Assembly: GCF_008124615.1 (NCBI RefSeq) | Contig: NZ_VNIB01000002.1 | Location: forward strand, 216,452 to 280,451 | Source of the DNA: Geothermobacter ehrlichii | GTDB taxonomy: Bacteria; Desulfobacterota; Desulfuromonadia; Desulfuromonadales; Geothermobacteraceae | DNA length: 64,000 nucleotides | Direction: 5' to 3' | Shown: one piece after another, positions 39,192-48,738 of the stretch | How positions within the stretch are numbered: the stretch's first letter is position 1 | Layout: every line of letters begins with the position of its first letter | Program-made: the position numbers and the translations under genes | Notes under the pieces: model-generated | The model's database searches: none | What the model was told of the DNA's origin: nothing | Seen by the model: the letters and a program-made list of their open reading frames with translations, nothing else

Positions 39192-39358
39192 TTCCTGTTT
39201 CAGGGGCGGGGAGGTTGTCCTAAGAGAGGGTTCCGTGCCACCTCGCGGGTACGGATTCTGTCTCAGGCCATCCTCCTTCAAGCCGAAATCAGTTCCAGCC
39301 CGGGGAACCTGCCGTCCTCTGCGCATGCCACAACCCACAAGGTTTGAGGAGGATATTC

Positions 39359-41455
39359 ATGGCCTATCAGAAGGTTCAGATCGACTTCAATGGCCAGCCC
39401 CTGATCCTGGAAACGGGCAAAATGGCCCGCCAGGCAGACGGAGCTGTCGTTATCACCTACGGGGGAACCAAGGTACTCTGTACCGCCGTTTCCGCCAAGA
39501 AGATGCGGGAAGGGCAGGACTTCTTCCCGCTGACCGTCAATTACCAGGAAAAGTTCTACGCCGCCGGGAAGATTCCCGGTTCCTTCTTCCGTCGCGAGCG
39601 CGGCACCACCGAACGCGAAACCCTCATCTGCCGGCTGATCGACCGTCCGATGCGGCCGCTCTTTCCCAAGGGCTATCTCTTTGAGACCCAGATCATGCCG
39701 ACGGTCATCTCCGCCGACCTGGTCAACGATCCCGATACCCTGGCCATGGTCGCCGCCTCGGCCGCCGTCGTGGTGTCCGACATCCCCTTTGACGGCCCCA
39801 TCGCCGCCGTCCGTGTCGGGCGGGTCGACGGCCGGCTGATCGCCAACCCGACCAACGCCCAGCGCGCTGAGAGCGATCTCGAGATCGTTGTCTCCGGCAG
39901 CCGTGACGCCGTCATTATGGTCGAGGGCGAGGCCGACCTCGTCTCCGAGGAGGACATGCTCGAGGCCATCTTCTTCGGTCATCAGGCGCTGCAGCCCCTG
40001 ATCGACCTGCAGGAAGAACTGCAGAAGGCCGCCGGCAAGGAGAAGCGCCCCTTCGAGAGCCCGGAAACCGATCTCGAGCTCGAAACACGGGTGCGCGAGA
40101 TGGCCGAAGGGCCGATGAACCAGGCGATCCGGATTCGCACCAAGCAGGAGCGCTACGCGGCCATCGACCAGGTCAAGCAGGATGTGCTCGAGGCTCTCGG
40201 CGAGGAGTATGCCGAACGGGCCGAAGAGGTTTCCGCCATTCTCGGCTCCCTGTCCAAGGAGCTGGTGCGGCGCATGATCGTTCAGGAAAAGGTGCGCATC
40301 GACGGCCGGGATTTCACCACCGTGCGTCCCATCAGCTGCGAGGTCGGAGTGCTCCCCAGAGCCCACGGCAGCGCCCTTTTCACCCGCGGCGAAACCCAGG
40401 CGCTGGTGGCCCTGGCTCTCGGCACCGCCATGGACGAGCAGCGCCTCGACAATGTGCAGGGGATGGAATACAAGCAGTTCATGCTGCACTACAATTTCCC
40501 GCCGTTCTGCGTCGGCGAAACCAGCATGCGTCTTTTCCCCGGGCGGCGCGAGATCGGGCACGGTTTCCTCGCCGAGCGTTCGGTCGCCAGCATCCTGCCG
40601 AAGCATGAGGACTTCAGCTATACCATCCGGCTGGTGTCGGACATCCTCGAGTCGAACGGTTCTTCCTCTATGGCCAGCGTCTGCGGCGCTTCCCTGGCCC
40701 TGATGGACGGCGGCGTGCCGGTCAAGAATGCCATCGCCGGCATCGCCATGGGCCTGATCAAGGAAGGGGACGACGTCGTGGTGCTGTCCGACATTCTCGG
40801 CGACGAGGACCATCTCGGCGACATGGATTTCAAGGTCACCGGCACCGCCGAGGGCGTCGCCGCGCTGCAGATGGACATCAAGATCTCCGGCGTCGACCGC
40901 GACATCATGAAGCGGGCCCTGCAGCAGGCGCGGGAAGGGCGCATCCACATTCTCGGCGAAATGGCCAAGGCCATCGACCGGCCGCGCCCCGAGCTGTCGC
41001 CCTATGCGCCGCGCATCACCACGGTTCAGGTCAAGTCGGAGCAGGTGCGCACCATCATCGGCCCGGGCGGCAAGACCATCCGCGGCATCATCGACGCCAC
41101 CGGCTGCCAGATCGACATCGACGACAGCGGCCGCGTCAACATCTTCGCCACCGACGAGGAGGCGGCCAAGGCCGCGGTGCGGATGGTCAAGGAACTGACC
41201 GCCGAACCGGAAGTCGGCCAGCTCTACAAGGGGACCGTCAAGCGGATCATGGAGTTCGGCGCCTTTGTCGAGATCCTTCCCGGCACCGACGGACTGGTTC
41301 ACATCTCCGAGCTGGCCAAGGAGAGGGTCCGTTCCGTTACCGACGTGGTCAAGGAGGGAGACGAAATTCTCGTCAAGTGCATCGGCATCGACAAGCAGGG
41401 CAAGATCAAGCTCTCCCGCAAGGAAGCCCTCGGCGAAAAGCTGCCCGAGGCCTGA
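39359..41455 (+). CDS. pnp: Polyribonucleotide nucleotidyltransferase (PNPase)
   Basis: The 698-residue protein is a full-length PNPase, a phosphorolytic 3'-5' exoribonuclease of RNA decay. It has two RNase PH-like cores. The first starts [20 protein letters not shown]. The second, at about 310-540, includes [17 protein letters not shown] ([20 protein letters not shown]) and S1 ([20 protein letters not shown]) domains are at the C-terminus. GAGGAGGATATTC precedes the ATG at 39359. About 200 bases of leader separate it from rpsO. Confidence 0.97.
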   Translation: MAYQKVQIDFNGQPLILETGKMARQADGAVVITYGGTKVLCTAVSAKKMREGQDFFPLTVNYQEKFYAAGKIPGSFFRRERGTTERETLICRLIDRPMRPLFPKGYLFETQIMPTVISADLVNDPDTLAMVAASAAVVVSDIPFDGPIAAVRVGRVDGRLIANPTNAQRAESDLEIVVSGSRDAVIMVEGEADLVSEEDMLEAIFFGHQALQPLIDLQEELQKAAGKEKRPFESPETDLELETRVREMAEGPMNQAIRIRTKQERYAAIDQVKQDVLEALGEEYAERAEEVSAILGSLSKELVRRMIVQEKVRIDGRDFTTVRPISCEVGVLPRAHGSALFTRGETQALVALALGTAMDEQRLDNVQGMEYKQFMLHYNFPPFCVGETSMRLFPGRREIGHGFLAERSVASILPKHEDFSYTIRLVSDILESNGSSSMASVCGASLALMDGGVPVKNAIAGIAMGLIKEGDDVVVLSDILGDEDHLGDMDFKVTGTAEGVAALQMDIKISGVDRDIMKRALQQAREGRIHILGEMAKAIDRPRPELSPYAPRITTVQVKSEQVRTIIGPGGKTIRGIIDATGCQIDIDDSGRVNIFATDEEAAKAAVRMVKELTAEPEVGQLYKGTVKRIMEFGAFVEILPGTDGLVHISELAKERVRSVTDVVKEGDEILVKCIGIDKQGKIKLSRKEALGEKLPEA

Positions 41456-41470
41456 TCTCGATTGCCGGGC

Positions 41471-42733
41471 ATGATAAGGTCGACCCGTCTCGATAACGGG
41501 ATTCTCGTCCTGTCCGAAAACATGCCGGGTGTCCGCTCCGTCTCTCTCGGATATTGGTTTCGGAGCGGCTCCCGGCATGAACCGCCGGAGCTGAACGGCA
41601 TCACCCATTTCATCGAGCACATGCTCTTTCGCGGCACGTCCAGCCGGAGTGCCCACGCCATCGCCCGGGAAATGGACGCCGTCGGTGGTTTTCTCAACGC
41701 CTTCACCAGCAGGGAATTCTGTTGCCTCTACGCCAAGGTCCAGGGGGACAAGCTCCCCCTGGCCATGGATCTGCTCTCCGATATCCTGCTCAATTCGCGC
41801 TTCGACGCCCGGGAAATCGACAAGGAAAGACGGGTCGTCCTCCAGGAACTCCACATGGTCGAGGAGACGCCGGAAGACTGCATCCACGACCTTTACAGCC
41901 AGCTTTTCTGGCAGGGGCATCCCCTCGGCATGCCGACGTCGGGAAGCGCCGGGAACGTCGGCAGTTTCGACCGGGAGCAGATTGTCGGCTATTTCGGCGG
42001 TCATTTTACCGCCGACAAGCTGATGGTCTGCGCCGCCGGTGACGTGCAGCACGAGGAACTGGTCGCCGCGGTCGAAGAGCTGCTGGCGGAAATGCCCGTC
42101 GGCGAAATCGACCTGGTCGATCCGCCGCCCGCGCCGAGTCCGAAGATCGCCGTCGAGAAGCGGCCCATCGAACAGGTCCACTTCTGCCTCGGCACTTCGG
42201 CCGTGTCGCAGGCCCATCCCGACAGATTCGCCTGTTTTCTGCTCAACGCCATCCTCGGCGGCGGCATGAGTTCGCGGCTCTTCCAGTCGATCCGCGAGGA
42301 ACACGGGCTGGCCTATTCGATCTACAGCTACCTGAGCACCCATATCGATACCGGCAGCCTGGTCGTCTACACTGCTACCGCTCCGGACGATTTCGAGCGG
42401 ACGATCGAGCTGGTTCTGCAGGAGCTGCGCAACCTCAAGGCGCAGCCGGTCGACCGGGGGCTGCTCGACGATACCCGCGAACGGCTGAAGGGGAATCTGG
42501 TTCTTTCCCTCGAAAGCACCGACAACCGCATGACCCGGCTCGCCAAGAACCAGCTCTATCTCGGACAGCAGCCGGACATCGACCAGGTGCTCGCCGCCTT
42601 CGACCGTGTCGGGGCCGAGGACGTTCTTGAGCTCGCCGGCCGGATCCTGGAGGATGCGAGCCTGAATCTGCAGGTTCTGGGGCAGGTCGACGCCGAGCGC
42701 CTTTCCCTGTCCGATTTTTCTCTGACCATCTGA
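41471..42733 (+). CDS. M16 family zinc peptidase (PqqL/YmxG-like)
   Basis: The 420-residue protein is an inverzincin. The HxxEH zinc motif appears as HFIEHMLFRGT near residues 47-57, and the downstream Glu lies in the KERRVVLQELHMVEETPED stretch. The C-terminal half contains the M16_C domain, with ILGGGMSSRLFQSIREEHGL. It is a single-domain bacterial M16 such as YmxG, which follows pnp in Bacillus as it does here. The substrate is not known. I use the ATG at 41471; a TTG at 41462 is an alternative. No signal peptide is seen, so it should act in the cytoplasm. The dut gene starts 3 bases after it. Confidence 0.9.
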   Translation: MIRSTRLDNGILVLSENMPGVRSVSLGYWFRSGSRHEPPELNGITHFIEHMLFRGTSSRSAHAIAREMDAVGGFLNAFTSREFCCLYAKVQGDKLPLAMDLLSDILLNSRFDAREIDKERRVVLQELHMVEETPEDCIHDLYSQLFWQGHPLGMPTSGSAGNVGSFDREQIVGYFGGHFTADKLMVCAAGDVQHEELVAAVEELLAEMPVGEIDLVDPPPAPSPKIAVEKRPIEQVHFCLGTSAVSQAHPDRFACFLLNAILGGGMSSRLFQSIREEHGLAYSIYSYLSTHIDTGSLVVYTATAPDDFERTIELVLQELRNLKAQPVDRGLLDDTRERLKGNLVLSLESTDNRMTRLAKNQLYLGQQPDIDQVLAAFDRVGAEDVLELAGRILEDASLNLQVLGQVDAERLSLSDFSLTI

Positions 42734-42736
42734 ACG

Positions 42737-43201
42737 ATGAAGATACCGACAGTCAGAATCAGGCGGCTTCGAGACGAAGCCATTCTTCCCGAATACATGA
42801 CTCCCGGAGCGGCCGGCATGGATCTGTACGCCTGCCCGGACGTCCCCATGGTGCTGGCGCCCGGAGAACGGGCCCTGGTGCCCACCGGCCTGGCGATGGA
42901 AATTCCCGACGGCTACGAGGGGCAGGTCCGTCCCCGTTCCGGCCTGGCGCTAAGGCTCGGCCTGGGCATGGTCAACGCCCCGGGCACCATCGATTCCGAT
43001 TACCGGGGCGAAGTGGGCGTGCTGCTCATCAACCTCGGTCAGGACGAGGTGACCGTCAATCCCGGGGACCGCATCGCCCAGCTGGTCATCACTCCTGTGG
43101 TGCAGGCCCGGCTGGTCGAGGTCGGAGAGCTGAGCCCGACCCGCCGGGGAGAGGGGGGATTCGGCCATACCGGCAGGGGAAGGAAGAAGGGCCATGGCTG
43201 A
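42737..43201 (+). CDS. dut: dUTP diphosphatase
   Basis: This 154-residue trimeric-type dUTPase removes dUTP and supplies dUMP. All five family motifs are visible: [12 protein letters not shown] (I), [12 protein letters not shown] (II), [15 protein letters not shown] (III, with the catalytic Asp), [12 protein letters not shown] (IV) and the Gly-rich C-terminal GEGGFGHTG (V). It follows the M16 peptidase gene by 3 bases and overlaps the next gene by 8 bases. Confidence 0.95.
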   Translation: MKIPTVRIRRLRDEAILPEYMTPGAAGMDLYACPDVPMVLAPGERALVPTGLAMEIPDGYEGQVRPRSGLALRLGLGMVNAPGTIDSDYRGEVGVLLINLGQDEVTVNPGDRIAQLVITPVVQARLVEVGELSPTRRGEGGFGHTGRGRKKGHG

Positions 43202-43472
43202 CGGCAGACGGCCGGAAGAACTGCTGGTATTCCCCTGCGATTACCAGTTCAAGGTCTTTACCGACCGGGCGGATGTCGGTGTTTTTCGCCGCACCATGAT
43301 CGAACGGGCGCGTGGCGTTGTCGGCGGAAGCAGGCTGTCGGTGTCGGAGCGAAAGAGCTCCCGCGGCCGCTATACCTGCTTCACCATGACGGTCGCGGTC
43401 GCCAGTCGGCAGCAGGTGGACGGGGTCTATCAGGCGCTGCGTTGCCTGGAAGGGGTCTGCTACCTTCTCTGA
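43194..43472 (+). CDS. DUF493 family protein
   Basis: The 92-residue protein shows the DUF493 pattern: an N-terminal Phe-Pro-Cys-Asp-Tyr strand ([13 protein letters not shown]), a middle [20 protein letters not shown] and the C-terminal [16 protein letters not shown]. coli YbeD is the best-known member. The family has an ACT-like fold and unknown function, possibly regulatory. It overlaps dut by 8 bases, implying cotranslation. Confidence 0.82.
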   Translation: MADGRRPEELLVFPCDYQFKVFTDRADVGVFRRTMIERARGVVGGSRLSVSERKSSRGRYTCFTMTVAVASRQQVDGVYQALRCLEGVCYLL

Positions 43473-43582
43473 CCGCGGCATTGCCGGCACGGCGCTGATG
43501 GCAGGGACTTGCCGAAGCCGCCGGCTCGGTGTATTCTCCGGAAGACATCCTGTCGATCCCGGCTGAACCCGAAAGGTGCCCC

Positions 43583-44194
43583 ATGCTGCTGAGAATCAAT
43601 CCGGAAAATCCCCAGGTACGCCTGATCAACCGGACGGTCGACGTCCTCAGGCAGGGTGGCGTCATCGCCTATCCGACCGACACCGTTTACGGCATCGGCT
43701 GCGACATCTTCAATCGCAAGGGTGTCAAGAAGATCTACCAGATCAAGCAGCGCGATCCGCGCAAACCCTTTTCCTTCATCTGTTCCGACCTGTCCGAGGC
43801 GGCCAATTACGCACACATAAGCAACTTCGCCTTCAAGCTGATGAAGCGCCACCTGCCCGGACCCTACACATTCGTTCTCGAGGCCACCCGCGTGGTGCCC
43901 GATCTGCTGACGACACGGCAGAAGACGGTCGGCATCCGCATCCCCGATCATCCCATCCCCCTGGCCATCGTCCGCGAGCTGGGGCATCCGCTGGTCACCA
44001 CCAGTGCCAATCTGTCGGGAAACGACACCATCGAGGACCCGGACGACATATTCGACCGGATGGGCAGGATGCTCGACTGTGTTGTCGACGGCGGCATTCT
44101 CAGCGGTGAGCCTTCGACCGTCATCAGTCTGGTCAACGATCAGCCCGAGTTGCTGCGCATGGGGAGCGGCCCGGTGGACTGGCTGGAGGTCTGA
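43583..44194 (+). CDS. L-threonylcarbamoyladenylate synthase family protein (Sua5/YciO/TsaC type)
   Basis: The 203-residue protein carries the YrdC-fold signature: GGVIAYPTDTVYGIGCDIFN near residues 25-44, KQRDPRKPFSFIC near 57, LPGPYTFVLEAT near 92 and PLVTTSANLSGND near 132. Such enzymes make threonylcarbamoyl-AMP for tRNA t6A37, but the closely related YciO subgroup has unclear function. The sequence looks more like YciO. The ATG at 43583 follows AAAGGTGCCCC; a longer reading begins at 43529. The next gene starts 3 bases after its stop. Confidence 0.85.
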   Translation: MLLRINPENPQVRLINRTVDVLRQGGVIAYPTDTVYGIGCDIFNRKGVKKIYQIKQRDPRKPFSFICSDLSEAANYAHISNFAFKLMKRHLPGPYTFVLEATRVVPDLLTTRQKTVGIRIPDHPIPLAIVRELGHPLVTTSANLSGNDTIEDPDDIFDRMGRMLDCVVDGGILSGEPSTVISLVNDQPELLRMGSGPVDWLEV

Positions 44195-44197
44195 ATC

Positions 44198-44593
44198 GTG
44201 ACGGCCGGCAAGGAGATCGTCGTCGCTTTCTACGGAATGCGCTTCCCGCGCCGCGACTGGTCGGTCCATTTCGACTGGAACGAGGTGATGAGCTTCCTCG
44301 AGGAACAGACGGCGGAGCTGGCACCCCTCGGCATCCGGCTGAAGGTCGAGCGGGATTCTTCGCGGGTGATCGACATCAACGGCTATGGTGACCTGCTCAA
44401 CGCCGTTCGTCTCCGGTCATCGCAGGACGGACTCGGCAATCCCTGTCTCGGGCATGTCATCGGCGCCAGCGCCGATCTCGACTTTCTGGCCGATTTGAAA
44501 CGCGGCATCGGCCGCATCGCCTTCGCGCCCGAGATGATCGCCCCCGACACCGAATACCGCAAGGTCTGCCACAACTGCGGTTGCGGCTGCTGA
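44198..44593 (+). CDS. Hypothetical protein with C-terminal Cys cluster
   Basis: I do not recognise the family of this 131-residue protein. The body is acidic and looks globular. The last residues, CHNCGCGC, form a dense cysteine cluster likely to bind metal or an iron-sulfur centre, preceded by DTEYRKV. The start is GTG at 44198, 3 bases after the Sua5/YciO gene, so they are cotranscribed. No signal peptide or membrane helix is seen. The C-terminal location of all four cysteines is unusual and resembles small metal-binding tags more than a folded zinc finger. Confidence 0.7.
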   Translation: MTAGKEIVVAFYGMRFPRRDWSVHFDWNEVMSFLEEQTAELAPLGIRLKVERDSSRVIDINGYGDLLNAVRLRSSQDGLGNPCLGHVIGASADLDFLADLKRGIGRIAFAPEMIAPDTEYRKVCHNCGCGC

Positions 44594-44685
44594 ACGGAAA
44601 GAGTCCTTCCGTCCCTTCCTGTTCCATCCTTTTCAAACGTGGATGCAATGAACGATCGTGTCCGGTTTTTTCGGCCGCAATTCGT

Positions 44686-45018
44686 CTACCGGTTTGTAGG
44701 TGTTGAGCGGTCGAGGGTGCGCAGGTAGAGCAGAAGGGATTCGAGTTCCTGTGAGTCGGCCGGGAGCATTTCGCCCTTGAGGGCGTCCCGGATGCAGAAG
44801 TTGATCATCTCGCGCAGCATCGGGTCGTCGTAGGCCGCGATCTCCTGCAGCCCCTTGCCGTTGGCATGGCAACCGGCGCAGCTGCGGCCGTTGGTCGACA
44901 GGGCCGTCGAGGAGAAAAGACGTTCGCCCAACGCCCTGTTCGGGGTCTCGATGGCGGCGCCGCCCGAAGGCAGAAACAACGCCGCCAGCAACGCCGGAAT
45001 GATCAGCCGCCCGGCCAT
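44686..45018 (-). CDS. Monohaem c-type cytochrome, periplasmic
   Basis: The 110-residue protein has a signal peptide (about 1-23, LIIPALLAALFLPSGGAA) and a single haem motif CAGCH near residues 47-51. A Met in GEMLPADSQELESLLLYL may be the axial ligand. The size and PADSQEL-type end match small class I cytochromes with a cytochrome_CBB3-like fold. Its partner is unknown. It lies 14 bases after the PilT-like gene on the same strand, so the two may be cotranscribed although no functional link is obvious. Deltaproteobacteria of this group have many cytochromes. Confidence 0.85.
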   Translation of the reverse strand: MAGRLIIPALLAALFLPSGGAAIETPNRALGERLFSSTALSTNGRSCAGCHANGKGLQEIAAYDDPMLREMINFCIRDALKGEMLPADSQELESLLLYLRTLDRSTPTNR

Positions 45019-45032
45019 GACTTCTTCCGCTC

Positions 45033-46100
45033 TCAGGTGAAGGTCAGCTTCCGCTCGAGATCGGTCGAATGGCTGACCCTCTTGGCCTGCTCCATGCTGA
45101 TGATGTCGTGCTTGAGCAGGTGAATGAGGTGCTGGTCCATGGTCTGCATCCGGTACTGGACCCGGCCGTTCTCGATATGTTTCTCGATCTCTTCCAGCCG
45201 TCCTTCGCGAATGCAGGCCTCGATGGTGGTCGTGTTGCGCATGATTTCCACTACCGGCAGGATGTGTTCACCCGATTTGTCCTTCACCAGGCGCAGGGAG
45301 ATGGTCGCCACCAGGATCTCGGCCAGCCGCTGCAGGACGATGTCCTGGGCCTCCGGCGGAAAGAAGCCGGTCAGCCGGCTGATGGTCGAGGTCGCGCTCT
45401 GGGTGTGCAGGGTGGACAGGACCAGATGCCCGGTTTCAGCCGCCCGCAGGCAGGCTTCGGCGGTTTCGGCGTCGCGCATCTCGCCGACCATGATCACGTC
45501 CGGGTCCATGCGCATGGCGGCTTTCAGCGCCTCGGAAAATCCCCTGGTGTCGATGCCGATTTCTCGCTGAACGATGCAACTCTTGTTTGACTTGAAGACA
45601 AATTCGACGGGATCTTCGATGGTTATGATGTTGTAGGTGAAGCGTTCGTTCATGTCCCTGAGCATGGCGGCCAGGGTGGTCGACTTGCCGTTTCCGGTCG
45701 GTCCCGTCACCAGGATCAGGCCGTTGGGGGCCTGCACGATCTCCTCGAGCACCGAAGGCAGGTGCAGTTCCTTGTAGGTGCCGACGTACGGCGGGATGAC
45801 CCGCATGACGATGCCGTAATGGCCGCGCTGACGAAAGATGCTGACCCGGAAGCGTCCGCCGTGCGGCAGGGCATAGGAGGTGTCGATCTCTTCCGGTCCC
45901 GCCGGCAGCTCGCGGCCGTGCTGGGCGAGGATGGTTTTGGCGATGAATTCTGTGTCCTCGGGTGTCAGCACCGGCAACCGGGAGCGGATCAGCTGCCCCC
46001 GACCGCGGAAGAAGGGTGGATTGTCGATCTCGAAGTGAACGTCGGATACTTTTTTGTCAAAAGCGATCTCCAGAATCTGTGCAAGTGTCTTGGCATCCAT
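45033..46100 (-). CDS. PilT/PilU-family twitching motility ATPase
   Basis: The 355-residue protein is a hexameric retraction-type ATPase of the type IV pilus family. It has Walker A GPTGNGKSTTLAAML near residue 132, the Asp box (IEDPVEFVF), Walker B DPDVIMVGEMRDAETAE near 198 and the His box LVLSTLHTQSATSTI near 222. The canonical C-terminal AIRNLIRE motif of PilT is replaced by a TIEACIREGR segment, so this is a paralogue, probably PilU-like, rather than the main PilT. GGAG lies 8 bases before the ATG. It is preceded 45 bases upstream by the DUF4388 gene. Confidence 0.88.
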   Translation of the reverse strand: MDAKTLAQILEIAFDKKVSDVHFEIDNPPFFRGRGQLIRSRLPVLTPEDTEFIAKTILAQHGRELPAGPEEIDTSYALPHGGRFRVSIFRQRGHYGIVMRVIPPYVGTYKELHLPSVLEEIVQAPNGLILVTGPTGNGKSTTLAAMLRDMNERFTYNIITIEDPVEFVFKSNKSCIVQREIGIDTRGFSEALKAAMRMDPDVIMVGEMRDAETAEACLRAAETGHLVLSTLHTQSATSTISRLTGFFPPEAQDIVLQRLAEILVATISLRLVKDKSGEHILPVVEIMRNTTTIEACIREGRLEEIEKHIENGRVQYRMQTMDQHLIHLLKHDIISMEQAKRVSHSTDLERKLTFT

Positions 46101-46145
46101 GTAATGACTCCGATGTCGAAACGGTGAAGGGCTACCGTCCTACCG

Positions 46146-47951
46146 TCAGGCGCTGCGTTTCTCGATCTGCTTGCGCAACAGGGCGTTTTCCAGCGACAGA
46201 CCAGCCTGGCTGGCCATGATTTCGAAAATGTTCGCCGGTATCGGCTTGGGTTCGTCACAGCCGAAATCGGCATAGGTGATCGACACCACCCGGCCTCGGA
46301 CCTTCATCGGCAACAGCAGGATGCGGCGCGAGGCGGGTGCCCCGACAAGCTCGAACAGCCGGCCGAGGCCGTGATTTTCACTCTCGGCGAAGAAGATGTT
46401 GCCGCTGGCGATGACCTGTGCCAGCGCCGTTCTTTCTTCTACCGGAAAACTGAACCCCAAAGAGGGGCGGCTGTCGAACCTGTCACCGAAACCGAGGCAT
46501 TTTTCGACGTGGATTCCCCGCGAGGAGACGATCATGGTCAGGGTTCGGGGAAAGAATTTCCGGACCACCCGCAGCAGGGCGTAGGAAACGTCGGGTGCGT
46601 CCTTGAGGCCCTGCAGTTCGCTCAGCTGCTCCCTGATCGATTCCGCCAGAACCGACGGTTGCGCCGCGAGCCGCCGTACCAGGCAGGCGAAGGCCTCGAG
46701 AAAGAGGATCATCTCGTCGACGAACCGGTCGGTTCCCACCGACAGGTCGGGTTTGGGCAGCACCGCCGTGGCGCCTTCGCGGATCGCCTGCAGCAGGAAC
46801 ATCGTCTGACCGGGGTTGCCCATCTGGATCAGGGGTACGTCCGGGTATCGGCTGCGGATCTTTTGGCGCAGGTCGGAGAGTTCTTCCGGCGAAAAGCCGG
46901 TGGTGTCGCTGTCTGGCGCATCGAGCACCAGTACCGGCATGATGCTCTTTGCCAGCGACTGATCGAGGATTGGAACCAGATCCGATTCGCTCTGGGACGA
47001 AAAGCTCATCAATCCGGTATGGCGGCAGGCCGTGGTGGCCGTGTGCCGGGTGAAGGGATCCTGGCTGAACAGCACCACCCCCTGCCGCTGGATGTCGACC
47101 TTGGCGCCGTCCGTCTTGGTGTCCGGGCTGTTGGCGTAGCTGGTGAGAAAATCGACCAGGCGCTTCTGGTCGGCCGGCGAGAGCTTGGGCAGAAACTTCG
47201 TCACCGCCTGACGGTGTTCCTCCGCCTCGTCCCTGTCTTCGAGGGTGGCGAATACCTCAGGGATGCGGGGCTCGATGCGATCGAGAATGTCGAGGCCGAG
47301 ATCCTCGACCGAAATCACGGGCTTTTCGCTCTCTTCCCGTCGCTCGGCAGCTGCGGTTATTGTCTGACCGGCCGTGTCGTCAGTCGGCTGCGGAGCGGGT
47401 TCGTCATCGAAAATCCCGTCGGCAAGTTCGCCGTCGCGCAACTTTTCGTCGTAGATGCGCAGGGCGTCCATGAGGATGTTCTGGGTGTCGAGATTGATCT
47501 CCTGGTGACACTTTTCCGGAAAATAGCGGTATTCGTCGGCGATGACGCTGTTGTCGAGATCGAGGGTGAAAGTGCCTCTTTCCCAGGTCAGGATTTCGAC
47601 GATGGTCAGCTCGATGAGGATTTCCAGTCCCCGGTAGGCGTCCTCGCGCGACAGACGACCCGACTCGATGAGGGTGGCGATCAGCGGTTTGCGCTGGTCG
47701 CCCGCTTCCCGCTGGACCCTGAGAGCCCATTCCCGGTCCTCGGGGGTGATGGCCTTCATCTCGACCAGGATCTGGCCGATGCGCACACTGAGGTTTGAAT
47801 GGTTGGCGCTGACAATGTAGCCTTCGCTGAAGACCAGCTGGCTCTGCCGGCCGTTCCCCTGAACGGTCAGGGTGCCCGACTTGCGGGTCGAATGCAGCAG
47901 CTGAATGACGTCGACTATGGGCAGGTGTTCGAGGTCGCCGGTAAAGGACAT
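46146..47951 (-). CDS. DUF4388 domain protein with receiver-like and GAF-like regions
   Basis: The 601-residue protein begins with a DUF4388 (PatA N-terminal) domain, MSFTGDLEHLPIVDVIQLLH followed by the conserved SGTLTV and ILTWERGTFTLD stretches (about 1-155). An acidic linker follows. A receiver-like region at about 290-430 has VLVLDAPDSD and AIREGATAVLPKPDL, but it lacks the usual acidic pocket order. A GAF-like C-terminal domain is at about 455-590, with VPLIQMG and ITYADFGCDEPKPIP. DUF4388 proteins are common regulators in deltaproteobacteria and cyanobacteria, often with pilus genes. Here it precedes a PilT-like ATPase on the same strand. The biochemical output is unknown. Confidence 0.78.
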   Translation of the reverse strand: MSFTGDLEHLPIVDVIQLLHSTRKSGTLTVQGNGRQSQLVFSEGYIVSANHSNLSVRIGQILVEMKAITPEDREWALRVQREAGDQRKPLIATLIESGRLSREDAYRGLEILIELTIVEILTWERGTFTLDLDNSVIADEYRYFPEKCHQEINLDTQNILMDALRIYDEKLRDGELADGIFDDEPAPQPTDDTAGQTITAAAERREESEKPVISVEDLGLDILDRIEPRIPEVFATLEDRDEAEEHRQAVTKFLPKLSPADQKRLVDFLTSYANSPDTKTDGAKVDIQRQGVVLFSQDPFTRHTATTACRHTGLMSFSSQSESDLVPILDQSLAKSIMPVLVLDAPDSDTTGFSPEELSDLRQKIRSRYPDVPLIQMGNPGQTMFLLQAIREGATAVLPKPDLSVGTDRFVDEMILFLEAFACLVRRLAAQPSVLAESIREQLSELQGLKDAPDVSYALLRVVRKFFPRTLTMIVSSRGIHVEKCLGFGDRFDSRPSLGFSFPVEERTALAQVIASGNIFFAESENHGLGRLFELVGAPASRRILLLPMKVRGRVVSITYADFGCDEPKPIPANIFEIMASQAGLSLENALLRKQIEKRSA

Positions 47952-48129
47952 CTTCTGTCGCCTGTTTCAGGGGCCCGACGCCGGGCCGGTTGTGGACATC
48001 CGCTTGAAATTTCTAACGGTTCTGTTCTACATACCTTTTCGTCGCCGGGATTTCAAGTCACAAGTCCCTTTTTCTTTACTCCATTTGTCATCGATTCGCC
48101 GGCGGACCGCGGTCCACAAATGGTGGACC

Positions 48130-48166
48130 AAAAAAAGCCCGGCTCGATTGAGCCGGGCTTTTCTTT
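48130..48166 (-). terminator. Terminator of the gap-pgk-tpiA-secG-tRNA-Leu unit
   Basis: AAGCCCGGCTC pairs with GAGCCGGGCTT around a 4-base loop. On the minus strand it is followed by a run of T, and the other side is also T-rich. It lies only a few bases from the 3' CCA of tRNA-Leu. Confidence 0.9.
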
Positions 48167-48169
48167 TTC

Positions 48170-48256
48170 TGGTGCCGAAGGCGAGACTCGAACTCGCACG
48201 GCCGGATGGCCACCACCCCCTCAAGATGGCGTGTCTACCAGTTCCACCACTTCGGC
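48170..48256 (-). tRNA. tRNA-Leu (anticodon GAG)
   Basis: The minus strand folds into an 87-base class II tRNA. The acceptor stem is GCCGAAG with CTTCGGC, the D arm carries GGTAGAC, and the variable arm is long (GTGGCCATCCGGCCGTG-type) as expected for leucine. The T arm is CGAG-TTCGAGT-CTCG and CCA is encoded. The anticodon loop TTGAGGG gives GAG, reading CUC and CUU. It follows secG on the same strand, as leuU follows secG in E. coli. Confidence 0.93.
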
Positions 48257-48305
48257 AGGCGACGTATTTATACAGATTCGCTTCAGGCGTGTCAACCGCC
48301 TTGAA

Positions 48306-48638
48306 TTATTTTTTTTCCGCCGGCGTCGCCGGGGTCGGAGCCGCAGCCGGAGCGCTGTCGGCGGCCTTGGGTGCGACGACATCGGGCATAACGCTCGAGG
48401 CACCGGGCAGGCCGTGGAAGTAGGCCAGAATGAGGCTTGTCAGCATGAAAATGACGGCGGCGGCGGTGGTCAGCCTGGCGATGAACGACTGTCCGCCGGT
48501 GGCGCCAAAGACGGTCTGCGAAGCGCCGGCGCCGAAAGAGGCTCCGAGCTCGGCTCCCTTGCCAGTGCCCTGCAGCAGGACAATGACGATCAGGGCGATG
48601 CAGACGACGACATGCAAAACTACCAGAAAAGTGACCAT
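48306..48638 (-). CDS. secG: Preprotein translocase subunit SecG
   Basis: The 110-residue protein has two membrane helices (about 3-23, VTFLVVLHVVVCIALIVIVL, and about 54-74) joined by the conserved QGTGKGAELGASFGAGASQT loop. That is the SecG signature. The C-terminal 30 residues are Ala/Pro-rich. SecG aids protein export with SecY and SecE. I chose the ATG at 48638 because the first helix starts there; a longer reading to 48695 adds a non-homologous tail. It follows tpiA in the same transcript and precedes tRNA-Leu. Confidence 0.93.
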   Translation of the reverse strand: MVTFLVVLHVVVCIALIVIVLLQGTGKGAELGASFGAGASQTVFGATGGQSFIARLTTAAAVIFMLTSLILAYFHGLPGASSVMPDVVAPKAADSAPAAAPTPATPAEKK

Positions 48639-48738
48639 GGCGTTACGACAAGGCTCCTTTGCTTGAATTGGGCGCGACGCAGGACTGTAGCACAAAATGC
48701 CGCGTTGAAAAAGCCCAAAATGCCCGGAATTTCACCGC

